Source: Pterobdella sp. o SKG-2022 (lineage: Eukaryota > Annelida > Clitellata > Hirudinida > Piscicolidae). Taken from it: a DNA stretch of 64,000 bases. The DNA lies in NCBI GenBank assembly GCA_964035795.1, contig OZ038324.1, positions 10,016,772 to 10,080,771 of the forward strand. The letters are read 5' to 3'. Shown here one piece after another: positions 26,188-37,568 of this stretch (its first letter is position 1; every line of letters begins with the position of its first letter). Made by a program: the position numbers and the translations under genes. The notes below the pieces were generated by a model. The model did no database searches. It was not told the DNA's origin and was given only the letters and a program-made list of their open reading frames with translations.

Positions 26188-27519
26188 ATGGTCATAACAA
26201 AAAATGTTCTATTGTTACGTTCCGAAAAGTTGACAGATGATGACAATTTTGCGAAAGTATATATTATAGTCTTTAAAAATAAAAACATACCAGTTTAATG
26301 TTAATATATTTGAAATTTTTAAAAAATAATTTTATTACCCAGCTTTTAGCATCCAAAGGCTTCATAGTTGATCACATTCCTGTGATGACATTCATCTATC
26401 CTAATCAGGAATTTCTTCGTGGCATCTTGCTCAAAGCTTCTTCTTATTCAGGCTTGATCTTCACCAGCCCAAGAGCTGCTCATGCCATCTCACTTTTACC
26501 AGGCAAAAATGCACTCTTAAACAGTTATCAATCATACTTTTCCTAGAGCACTCATTCTTAAGATAATTTTTTCATTTTAAATGACAGATACTAAAGAACT
26601 GTTGAAAAGTTGGAAAGATAAACCAAGCTATGTTGTGGGTGAAGCAACTTATGAAGCAGGTGAAGTTTTTGTCAAACAACCCAACAACATTTATTAAATC
26701 ATGAATATCTGGCAGTTGCAAGACTAAGCTTGAATGGAGTTGGAAAAGAGAGTGGGTGTGCAGCTAACCTGGCTGATATCATCATTGCTGGTTGGTATCA
26801 CTAAAAAGTCTGATAAAATAGTTTTGTATCTGGCATTTAATCTAACATTATGAACCACAGATTTCTCATCAGACCAACTCACAAAGCCATTATTGTTTTT
26901 GAGCACATCAAAAAAGTTGAACATCCTTCCTCAAAAACTACATGAAAAAAGTTTAAAACCATTTCACTTACTCACTATAATACTAAAACCACCCTACTGA
27001 CCACTACCACTACCTCCATTCATCGCCATAATATAACAACAAAAAAATCAAATGCTCAAAAGGTATACCTCATGAGTGCTTACACATTTATGAAGCTGTA
27101 AAAAATGAGTCAGCAGAAAGTCATCTGCAATCTTATCTATGCAATGTAGGTCTGTGATTGGTTCAAATATATGAGACATGCATGTGATTGGGTGATGAGT
27201 GGATAGGATCATTGACAAATTGAATTCATGAAAGTATCATTCCCAGATTCCTCCATCAGTCATCGTTCTCTTCAGTCCATCTTGTGTTGAATATTGTTTG
27301 TCATCATTGCAGCATTTGGGAGATGACATCAAGGTGATCTCATGATGTCTTAATAACGATGAAAGTTATGACATTGGTTTCAACATTGCGTGGCAGTTAG
27401 TGGCTCTGGGTGCATCAACCAGCAAGATGATGGAGGATAAGGGCTTGCCTACCCACACCACCCTGCAGAAGCCAGAGCCTCAACACCTGCTTGAGGCACT
27501 GGAGGCTTTAAATGCCTGA
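26188..27519 (+). CDS. UROS: Uroporphyrinogen-III synthase
   Basis: Cytosolic haem-pathway enzyme that cyclises hydroxymethylbilane to uroporphyrinogen III. Exons: 26188-26256, 26343-26523, 26588-26659, 26716-26790, 26873-26950, 27063-27145, 27247-27333, 27397-27519; 768 bases, 255 residues, close to the usual length of about 260. Recognisable blocks are VLLLRSEK at the N-terminus, SGLIFTSPRAAHA, PSYVVGEATYEAG, a PLLFLSTSKKLNILPQKL block matching the PLLFPCGNLKRE region, HECLHIYEAV, VIVLFSPSCVEY and LVALGASTSKMMEDKGLP with TLQKPEPQHLLEAL at the end. All junctions are GT..AG and phase-consistent. A candidate polyadenylation signal AATAAA lies at 27791-27796. Confidence 0.94.
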
Positions 27520-27917
27520 GATTTATATCATTTCTTTTATTTTTCCTTCATTTTTTTTATCTACCTACCAGTTTGTTTAGGTTCTCTGTTTATTTTTTAT
27601 ATTTATATTTATTCAAGTATATATTTGTTGAACGTTTGATTTCTGAGTTGAGATTCTGTTGCATGATTAAAATATTGATGCCGTGACATTAGACAATTAT
27701 TCACTTTTGATCATTCGTATTGGAGATTATTTTAGTTGAGAATTTGAATAATTTATTAGTTTGTATCAAAAAATTATAAACAATTGTGAAAATAAATGAA
27801 ATCTTTCAAATTGAATATTAAATAAGATAATCGTTCATAAACAAAAAAATACATTTAAAAACTCCGATTTGTACAACATATCAAAATTCAAAAAATACTT
27901 AAACCCCATTTTACTCA
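27520..27917. other. Convergent 3' flanks UROS / TGFBRAP1
   Basis: About 400 bases between convergent stop codons. Contains an AATAAA at 27791 for the plus strand. No coding exon seen. Confidence 0.55.
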
Positions 27918-30900
27918 TCATAAGACCCTGTGAGGGAAGGAAGAGGAAGAAGAAGAAAATGAAGAAATGTATCCGGATGAGGGTGAGTAAGATTGTAAGG
28001 AGGTGGGTGGGGTCAAACTCGATAAGGAATGTTGACATTTGAGATGAGTGACAGCTTGGTGGGCGGGATGTATTACCACTGTAGTGTCCGTGAACTCCTT
28101 ACCACATACTTGACATTTTCTGCGTTTGTTCGTTTAGATATGACAGTGTATTTGCTGTCATAGATAAAATAGAAAATTGACGCACCTCTCTTCGGAAACA
28201 GACACCACGTGACACGACCCATCAGCCATCTCTTTCCGCAGACTCCTCTCCACACTTTCCAGCAACATCGTCTGCGTCATAAGGGTGGCCATGATGATGA
28301 TGATGAAACAATTACAATCTACTATAATAGTATGAATAATTATTCAAATATTTATACTTAGAAAAGACATGAATCAAAAATTAAAATAATTCTTAAATTA
28401 ATTTTTATTCAATGATAAAATCTAAAAAAGGTCACACTAACCTCGATCTTCTTGTTCCTGTTGGCTGAAGCAGAGGCTCTCATGCAGTTACCAATAAAAG
28501 ACCACAGCTCACTCAAGTTCCAATCATCAGGCAGACTGTCGAGAACTTTGGCGAGGTTGAAGTTCAACTCGTGCTTGCTCAAGAGATCGACCACTGTCTT
28601 CTTCATGACGTCATCGTTGCTGTGAAGTCACGTAAGTTAAGAAAAATGCTTGAAATGAATGTTAAAAACTGCTTCGTTTCATAAAGATATCCTAGTTGAT
28701 TTCCATGATAGGTTGAAATTCAATGAAAAACTACCTGGATTTGTAACGCTGCAGGTAATTATCGAGAAGTTGCTGGAAGAGTTTGGTGCGGTACGATTGG
28801 CTGCTATTTTTGGAATTATTAATGACGTATTCCTCAGCTGCTGAGTGATCTGAAAGCTTATTGGCTAGAATGTCGATTGCTTTGTCGTGTTCTTCAATCT
28901 AGACAAAGAAATTGAAATTTACAGTTAGCTTAGACAGACATGTTTGAAAAATAATGAAAAATTAACATAGAAAAATAAATGTAATACAGGACCTTTCCAT
29001 ACAGAATAGCCAATTCATGGAGGAGGTCAGTGTCTGTGAATTGAGATTAACTTTTAAACAAATTTTAGATTTCCATGATAGAATACTAAAAATAAATCGT
29101 GAAAAAATAATAGAAAGAGCGATAATAATGAAGATATAGACTGTGTATCCTGGAGATGAGCCACTGCACTCTGTACAGGGAGGAGGTGTGCAAGAGATGT
29201 CTGAGGCGGGGTCTAATTCAAGTGTTTTTCATCTTTAATGTCATATTATTATTTTTTTTGATGATGTTATAATGCTTAATTTTATTATTATTCAAATTAT
29301 TAGTAATGGATTCTAGTTAGAACGCACCTCAAAGACTCAACAGTCAAAGGTTGAAACTTGACACCAGTCTCATGCCCTTCCTTTGTTTCATCACTTTTTT
29401 CACCTTCTTTTGACTCATCATGCAATATCAAGTCTAAATAAACCGTGGCTAGGTTGGTGTGGTGACTTTCCTTCTGTTGGTGCGGTTGGGCATAGTATGA
29501 TTAGGATTTGTGTAATAGATTGATGAGGATGGTTATAGGGCGTCAACACGACAAGTTTATAGACCGTTTGTGTGAAATTTGAAGTTCAAAACATTGAAAT
29601 CCTTATAAAGAAGCTCACTTGTGAGTTTTTTTTAAAAACTAAATGTTCTAAAAATAGCATGTAGGCGTGTCTGAAGCTGGGAGATGACGTAAGAAAGTCA
29701 ATAATTTCATCATCTTTCAAAACCTCTTCCTCTTTTTCTGACGGCTTCTTTATCATGAATATCTTGTGATTTTGAATAATGATTTTGGAAAAAGATCCCG
29801 ATTAAACACACAGCAAAATGAATGAATCTTTCAAGCACAAACACACACAAAAATCATCACTTACCTGTATTGTTTTGACTTGATGATACTCAAGTAGGAA
29901 GGGCATGTACTGCTTCAAGAGAGATGCATTTTTGCACCTATCGTGTAGTTCAATGTTAAAAAGCTCTTTGGGTGAGTGATATCATTATAAGCATAATGAT
30001 ACCACCACACAGACACGTGACTGACCTGGACAGGAAGTCGTACACACACCCGTCTCCAGGATACATCTCATCCCTCACTTCCCCTTCCATCAGACTGACG
30101 TCATCGGGTATATAACCATTAGTTATGATTTCACTTGGCTTATTATCATCGTTTTTTTCTATGAAACATGTGGACCTACCTTTTCCAAATCTTCATAGCT
30201 GCCAAGTGTGACTCACCAACTGAGTCGTTCCAGCAGCTGTAAGCTACAGCAGCTGCGTGATAACGACCTTTGTGCTTCAAGTACCTGCAGCAATTGCTTA
30301 CATCATAGTGACGTAATTGACGGATTAAAGGAAGTAGTTTGGAGGGGTGAAGCTGTGAAGTTAGTTTGACGAGGACTGTGTTGACGAGCTGCAGTGGTTG
30401 TGAGAAATATTTTCATGAAATTTATATATTTGATTATAATAGCGGGTTTGTAAGGGTGAATTGATTCAGAATGATAACTAGAAGCTGACTTTGGAATCGG
30501 GTCCATCAACGATGAAGGGGTAGTTTTCCATGATGTAATCATACAGGAAGTGGTAGTACAAACTTTTGGATAAGTCATCAGTGAAAAGTTGGTTGTTGGG
30601 GTGTGAGAGGTTTTGGATCTTTGATAGAAGGGAGGCGAGGGAGGGGGAGGAGGAAAGAGTGGGTGAAGTAGGCGTGGTCGGTGTGTTTTGAGGGAGAAGT
30701 TCTGAATAGAAGCTCAACAACTGTAATATGAAAATTAATCATATAAGAAATTACTTTCCATTCGTCAAACTATCTTTAACTTATGCATGCATATATATCA
30801 TCCAACCATTCACCTCGACAACATCCATTCCTCCCTCCTTCAACAACTCATTTGCTGCTTGGAAGTTGGCCTGCTTAAGCTCATGTATGCCTGCTTGGAT

Positions 30901-33900
30901 GTGTAGACGTCTGCTCACCTGTGACGTCATTGGATTATTGACTTAGACTTCCCTCAGTTAGCAGTATATAAATTCATCTAAGAATTATATAAAATTTTTT
31001 AGTGAAAAGCTATAAAAGAATTTTAGAATCTTAACTAAATATTATTATAAAACAATTCGTAATCAGATTGTGTGAGTTTCCCAGGTCTATAAAATGATTA
31101 AAAACAAAAATGGCAGCCCCAAAAAAACTAAAGCAATCTTGAGACTCGTGAACACTGACCATTTGAAAGTGTTGGCAGGAAGGAAGTGAGGCTTTGGTCA
31201 ATTCAATAGCTTCATTCAACCTATGCTCTTCTATCAGGTGCTCTATCTGTGTGTTCATTGGTCAGTTGTTGTGAAGGCTTGATTTGTTGCTGTTTTTGAT
31301 GTTTTCTAATTTTTAAAACAAGGTAACTATCTCCCGTATACACAAATATTTCTTGTTTGAAAACCAAGAACGACATAAAAAAACAAATAGGATGCTGCCA
31401 CCACGAACACAAGAAGACACCAGGATGAAAGACACAGAAACACACCTGCTGCTCAATGGGCAGACTCAACAAGGCATATATCTTCCCGCGGTCTGCTATG
31501 AAGATCCGACCTAATAACGTCATAATAAGTTCAGATTTAATATGGCTATTAGAAGATCAAGCCCACATTTTAAATACAGAATGAGACTTATAAAAACAGA
31601 CCTTCAAATTGACCAATCAGCTTTCCTCCTTCAAAAGGAATCGTCTGCTTCTGTTGCTGGTCAATGATGCTGTAATGAGGTAAAGTTTTTATTAAAAATA
31701 AATCATAATTATTATTTTTGTTATCATTAGATATTATATTAATTGCGAGTTCACGATATCGTGATAGAGTTTGATTTCTGTCACTTTTCAATTTTCTCGC
31801 TATACTAAACATGACTTGCAGATATAAAATGAATTGTTTGTAAATAAACAAAATTCATTTAGCTGAATTCTCATTTGGTTATTTGAAGTCATGAAACATG
31901 TGCTATGAAGTGGAAGCAAGGGCATGCACCATCGAGCATTTTTTTGCTCCAAAAATTTTTCCATGAATATACAAAATAAAGCAATGGCCCTCAGTCCCCA
32001 GCAGCTCTTGAATAGGCAGAGGGTGCTAAGAATCCCTGGGCTTTCTTCTTTTTCTTCTTGTTCTTTTGGAAGGTCTTTTTCTTTTGGTAGTTATAATATT
32101 GGTTCATTGAATGGGAAGAGTATGGAGTTGTGTGAAGAGTTGCTGAGGAGGGAGGTTGGCATTTGCTGCATATAAGAATTGAGGTGGAGAGGCATGGGTT
32201 CAAAGTCTGTAGGTAGCTCAGGTAGAAGGTTCAAACTATGGTGTTCTGGTAATGAAGATAAGATAGGTGGTGTAGGAATATTAGTTAGAGAGGATTTATG
32301 TATGAATGTTGTGGAAATAAATAAGATATCAGATAGGGTAATGGTAGTGGTAATTATTTTTGGTAAAAAGGTTGTAAGAATTGTTTGCGCGTATGCCCCA
32401 CAATGTGGTAGATCGATGAGTGAAAAGGAGAAGTTTTATAAGGAGATGGCAAGAAGGTGTGAAGTGGAAAATGCAAATGAAGTTTTGATTTGCTTAGGAG
32501 ACTTCAATGGACACATTGGCAAAGAGGTTGATGGGTTTGAAGGTGTTCATGGAGGTTTCGGAATAGGCAAGAGAAACTTGGAGGGTAGATTGCTCTTAGA
32601 ATTTTGTGTTGAAAAGGATCTGCGTGTGGGTAATAGTTGGTTTAAGAAAAAGGATAGTAGGAAGGTAACTTTTAATGGGGGGTGTAGTGGGACAGAGATT
32701 GACTTTGTGCTGATGAAGAAAAGGCAGAGGAAGTTTCTGATGGATGTGAGGGTAATTGGAGGTGAGCTTCAGCATAAGCTTCTGAAGGTAGTCTTAGACA
32801 GAAGGTGGCTTAAAAATGCCCGAAGTAGCTGTGCTAAAAAGGAATATCGCACAAAAGTGTGGAAACTTTTAAACGAAGATATCAAAACAAAATTTTCGGA
32901 AAAAATGGAGGTTTTGTATGAGAAATGCGATGAACAAAATGCATGGTTAAAATATAAGTCTTCCGTTCTTAAGGCTGCTGAAGAGGTGTGTGGTACGAGT
33001 AAAGGTAGGCCTTAGCACGGTGAAACTTGGTGGTGGAATCAGGATGTGCAAAAAGCCATCTCAGAGAAGAGGAAAAGTTTTCAGAGGTGGAAGCAACTTC
33101 CATCGGCTGAAAATAAATCTTGCTATCTCTGACAAAAAGAAAGCCGAGAGCTGTTGCTGAGGCAATGAAGAATGAGGCGGTGAAAGAGATGGAGGAGATA
33201 CGAAATGACAGAAATGTCGTATTCCGTAGAATGAGAATGATGAAGAAAGAAGCAAACGCAGGTAATAATTGCATGAAAGACGAAAATGGGAATATTGTAT
33301 TTGCCGAAGATGGTCGGAAGAGAGTGTGGAAGGAGCACATGGAGGCCATCATGAATGAGAAGAATCCATGGGATGGAATGATGAATGTAGAAGTGGTTGA
33401 ATGTCCCATGGAACCATTTGCTATGAATGAAGTGTAAAAAGCGCTAGGAATCATGAAGAATGGCAAGGCCAGTGGTCCAACTGGAATTGTCAAGTAGCAC
33501 CTAGCTGCTTCTCCACATGATAAGCAAGTTATTTTGCAAATAGCAAATGAAATTTTCAATAGAATGGATATGCCTCATGACTGGAGGATAAGTACAGTTG
33601 TTCCCATTTATAAGAAGAAAGGTAGCATTATGGACTGTGCGAGCTATTGAGGTGTAAAGCTTTTAAAGCATGGTATGAAAGTGGTGGAAAGGTTGCTGGA
33701 GAAGAGGTTAAGAAGGTTAGTGAAAGTTGACCAAATGCAATTTGGTTTTATGCCTAGCAGAGCAGAAGCATAGTGGACGCTATTTTTATTCTGCAGGAAA
33801 GCTACCTTGAGAAGCATATGAAGCTTTTTATCTGTTTTGTTGATTTGGAAAAGGCTTTTGATCGAGTACCAAGAAAGGTGATTGAATGGGCGCTGAGAAA

Positions 33901-36900
33901 GAAGTTGGTCCCGGAAAGGTTGGTTCAGGTAGTAATATCGATGTACAAAGGAGCAAAAACGAGGGTTAAGGTTGGAGATGGACATTCGGAAGAATTTGAT
34001 GTAGGTGTCCATCAGGGATCGGTTCTCTCGGCGTTTTTGTTTTCAATAGTGCTAGACGTATTGTCGGAAGACGGAAGAAAAGGTGCTTTATATCAACTGC
34101 TTTATGCAGATGATTTGGTTTTGATGGCAGAGACTATGGAAGAACTAGAAGCACAATTCATCCGCTGGAAGGCAGCCTTTGAAGGGAAAGGATTGAAGGT
34201 TAATCTGGGTAAGACAAAGGTCATGGAGAGTAGTGGTGGTGATGGGGTTGTTGTTTTGGCTAAGATTGAACCATGTGGTGTGTGTGGTAAGAGGACTAAG
34301 GTAAATTGTGTAAGGTGCATGACATAAAAGAAGTGGATTCATGCGCGGTGTGCTAGGGTAAAGAGAGTTTCTCATAGGATGAATGGAAATTTTGAATGTA
34401 GGGTTTGTATGAATGGTGCAAATGTGGAATGTAAGAATGCTTCAAATAGTTGTTTAGGTGAGTTGGAGAGGGTAAATAGTTATTGTTATTTAGGAGGCAA
34501 TGTGAATGGTGGAGGAGGAAGTGAGCTAGCTGTTACACGAAGGATTGGGCTGAGCTGGAAGGCATTCAACAATGTGTCTTCTATGTTATGAAAGTAAAAG
34601 ACACACATGGAATATTAAAGGACAAATTTATAAGACATGTGTGAGGCCTGTCATGACATATGGCTCGGAAACCTGGGTAGTAAGATCCGTTGAAAAGAGT
34701 ATTTTGAGAAGAGCAGAAAAACGGATGCTTAGAATGATGTGTGGTGTGCAGCTAGCTGATGGTGTGAGTACAAAGGAGTTGATGGTTAGATTGGGGTTGG
34801 ATTGTACGATCGTTGAAGTGGTGAGGCAAGGGAGTTTGAGATGGCTGGGTCATGTAGTAAGGAAAGAGGATGACGACTGTGTCAAACAGGCGTGGAGGTT
34901 TGAGGTTGAAGGTAGTAGAGGAAGGGAAAGGCCAAGGTTAACCTGGAAAGGGATGATGGAAAACCTTTGTCGTGGTCTTGGATTAGTTCTTGAAGATTGC
35001 TATGACAAGGTGAAATGGAGGGAGAGGATTAGGTCATGAAAAAAAGTCAGTGACCCCTTGGAAAAGGGAAAGATGCTGACTATAATAAAATGATGATGAT
35101 GATTAGATATGAAAGTCCCCTCACCAACCTGTGCACAGTGATAAACTCATCATTGAGCACCACTATATATGGATGCATGTAGACAAATCCTTCAATATTA
35201 TTAGTCCACTGTAAAGGAGGTCGATGAGATATGCCTCCTGATTGGGTGAAGACTCCTAAAGCGTTTGGAGCACTGACCAGAAACTCATCCTGAAAGTGTG
35301 GTGATGTGTTTTGAAATATTTTATAGTCTAATACATGCTTAATTCAGCCTTTAAACTTTAAACTTTGAATTATATTGCACGTTTGTAGGTTGAATTGATA
35401 TATGCTGATCAATGGTGGATTTGTGTGGCTTAGAGCAATCTGAACCAATAATTGTATGAAATAAAACCCCTTATTTATTATTAATATTGTTTCCATTATT
35501 TATTATTCACATGGTGTTATCATTTTTTTATATAAATTTTATTGTATAAAATTTCAGAAGTATTCCAGAAAAACATACAAGGTGCATCTAAAGACTTACC
35601 TGGGATATGTGGGTAATGAGGGGTTTGCGGATCTGTAGGAGGTTAAAGGGGAAAAGGGACTGCTTTGTGTCTGTGTGGTGGAGAGGTTGGGAGAAGAAGG
35701 GACAAGAGATGATAGATAGGAAAATAAATTTAGACTCAAACATCATTATAACGAAAAATTTATATTGCATTAATTTGATGCACATTAAGATAAATTTATA
35801 AAAATAAATGAACTCTTTTGAAAGTTGAGCATCATGTATTCGTTTTCCAGGCCAGCGCACACGATCTCTCTATCCATTTGCTGTGATATTGACAGGTGAG
35901 CAGAAAATTATTTTAAAATATTCACAGCCCCCAACAAACCAGGGTCAAAGGAATGCTATCAATAGCAGCCTCCCATAGCAGGGTGAGGGAATCTTCTGTC
36001 TGTATGTATACCTGAATGGACTTCCTCTTGTTTCCCACACACAACTATGAGTGTTGTGGAAGGTGATGATGATTTGATTAGGTGTTGAAAAATTGATTTT
36101 TTCTTTGTATATGAAACTGAGATACACCTAAGAATAAATAATATAATGGATGAATTGAAATTTTTCAATCATTTAAATTTATCTACCCCTCTTATTACCA
36201 CAAATATGTAATGGATCGAGATGGAACCTGTACAGAGAAAGGGTCTGATTGGATAGGGTTTTGATTGATGCAGAAGATGCTAATGTTCTTCAATTTGTTC
36301 GGCCTTGCCTGCAGAAGAACAAATATAAGCCAAAAATTATTGTATTTAACCATTTAATAAGCACAAAAATTGTTATTTTTTAGATTTTGGATGAGATATA
36401 TGGATTATATATCTTACTTGTGCTTTTTTGTATCTAAAGTGTTTAAAATGGTTTATGTAAATTAAATAGAAAACTTTCAAATCGAGCATGTTGAGAGTAG
36501 TGAGAGTTGAATCACACAGCACCAACACTTGCTTTAAAGATGTCATTGCTTGTATTTGCAGTATGGGCTTTTTCTGGCATATAAAATTTCAATATATTAT
36601 AATTTAGAGTGTTTATTTCGATCAAAATAATTGAGAAATGATTCTTGATTGGAGATGAACTAACCATATGTAGATTTTCCATGCCTTGCTCTAGGCATAT
36701 GAACCTACTTTCATCTCTCACTTCAGTGTTCTCATCCACAAAAAAATGAACCAACTTACTTGATAAAATAAGCAATATTATTACTTATGGAATATAATTT
36801 GAAAACTAGTTTTCTCGTATACTTTTCTCGAATATTAAGCACAATAAATTGTCATCAATACGCCCACCTATCGTTGGAACCGATGTAGAGGTTCTTACCG

Positions 36901-37084
36901 CACATATAGATACAAGAAATCTTGAAAAAACGATAAATGAAGGTAAATGTTCTATAAAAAACTTTTTATATTTTGAAGTTATATTTTTGATTTTAAAAAT
37001 CCAGCTTACTTCTAGTGCGAGTTTATTTGAAAGCAACTGCTTAGAATCAAAAGCCGTCAACAACTCGAAAGCTTTTAAATTCAT
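27918..37084 (-). CDS. TGFBRAP1: TGFBRAP1 / VPS3-type CORVET subunit
   Basis: Subunit of the endosomal CORVET tethering complex (Rab5 effector); vertebrate homologue also binds TGF-beta receptors. I trace 25 exons: 37084-37010, 36920-36868, 36758-36665, 36573-36475, 36308-36228, 36044-35940, 35880-35814, 35670-35600, 35289-35129, 31669-31602, 31510-31446, 31246-31160, 30918-30814, 30720-30490, 30388-30180, 30133-30026, 29937-29865, 29762-29619, 29473-29328, 29200-29142, 29033-28993, 28898-28735, 28619-28442, 28271-28186, 28119-27918. They sum to 2772 bases (923 residues). The start MNLKAFELLTAF and CNH blocks GKNLYIGSND, KQVLVLCDSTL and IDQQQKQTIPFEGG match. The clathrin-repeat part and terminal Vps39_2 zinc-like motif (KCQVCGKEF..HLKC) follow. 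The acceptor of the exon at 30133 is poor and may differ. One intron (35128-31670) is 3.5 kb because it holds a retrotransposon. Confidence 0.94.
31900..35105 (+). mobile_element. Non-LTR retrotransposon A (endonuclease + RT), degraded
   Basis: Near full-length element inserted antisense in a TGFBRAP1 intron. An APE-type endonuclease is visible from about 32090 (SYNIGSLNGKS, GDFNGHIG at about 32500), then the RT with DLEKAFDRVPRK near 33845, HQGSVLSAFLFS and the catalytic YADD near 34105. A PHD-like Cys/His cluster follows (about 34270-34420), and then the C-terminal domain with YGSETWVV and RWLGHVV, ending at the stop near 35037. The 3' end is an AATAAAATGATGATGATGAT tail at about 35085-35105, typical of elements whose tails are short tandem repeats. 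I could not define the 5' boundary or target-site duplication exactly. RTE-like or related clade; assignment is tentative. Confidence 0.88.
31924..35039 (+). pseudogene. Inactivated endonuclease-reverse transcriptase ORF (element A)
   Basis: The single long ORF is interrupted. In-frame stops lie at 32173-32175 (TAA, inside the endonuclease), 33013-33015 (TAG), about 34325-34327 and about 34588-34590, and there are further stops and frame changes between 33120 and 33780. Intact stretches are 32179-33015, 33773-34327 and 34572-35039. The catalytic YADD is preserved but no functional polyprotein can be made from this copy. Confidence 0.85.
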
Positions 37085-37568
37085 GACTTCTCTTGTAAGA
37101 AATAAAACTTCAGAATTGAAATTGTCAAAAATGTAAAAGTGAACTTACTTACAAATAACTGTTTTTTATCAAAATTCTTAATCCTTTTGGTTATAAATTG
37201 TTTATGTTGAAAATATCAAATTATTGTACACTTTTTTTAAATTTATATTGCCAAATTTTTAACTAATAAATGAAAACTAATGATTTTATTGAAATTTCAA
37301 AAAAATTATTATTTTCAACAAATTTAAAAAATTAATAAATAAGAACTATATTTTGTGCAAAAAAATAAAATTAAAAGTATCAAGTGCATGGATTTAGGTT
37401 TTAGACGCATACTTTTACCTTTTAATTGGATTTTAAAATATTTTATTGTTAAGTTTTTCATATTTTTTTAAAAATTATATTTTTTTTCTCACACCAAAAT
37501 TAAATATCAACAAAAAAATTATTCAAATTGTCAAAATTTTCGAATAAGTTAATCAAATAAGATGTGAC
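37085..37568. promoter_or_regulatory. Putative bidirectional promoter TGFBRAP1 - ZDHHC5/8
   Basis: 484 bases between divergent start codons, strongly AT-rich with poly-A/T runs. No exon seen. Likely contains both transcription starts. Confidence 0.45.
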
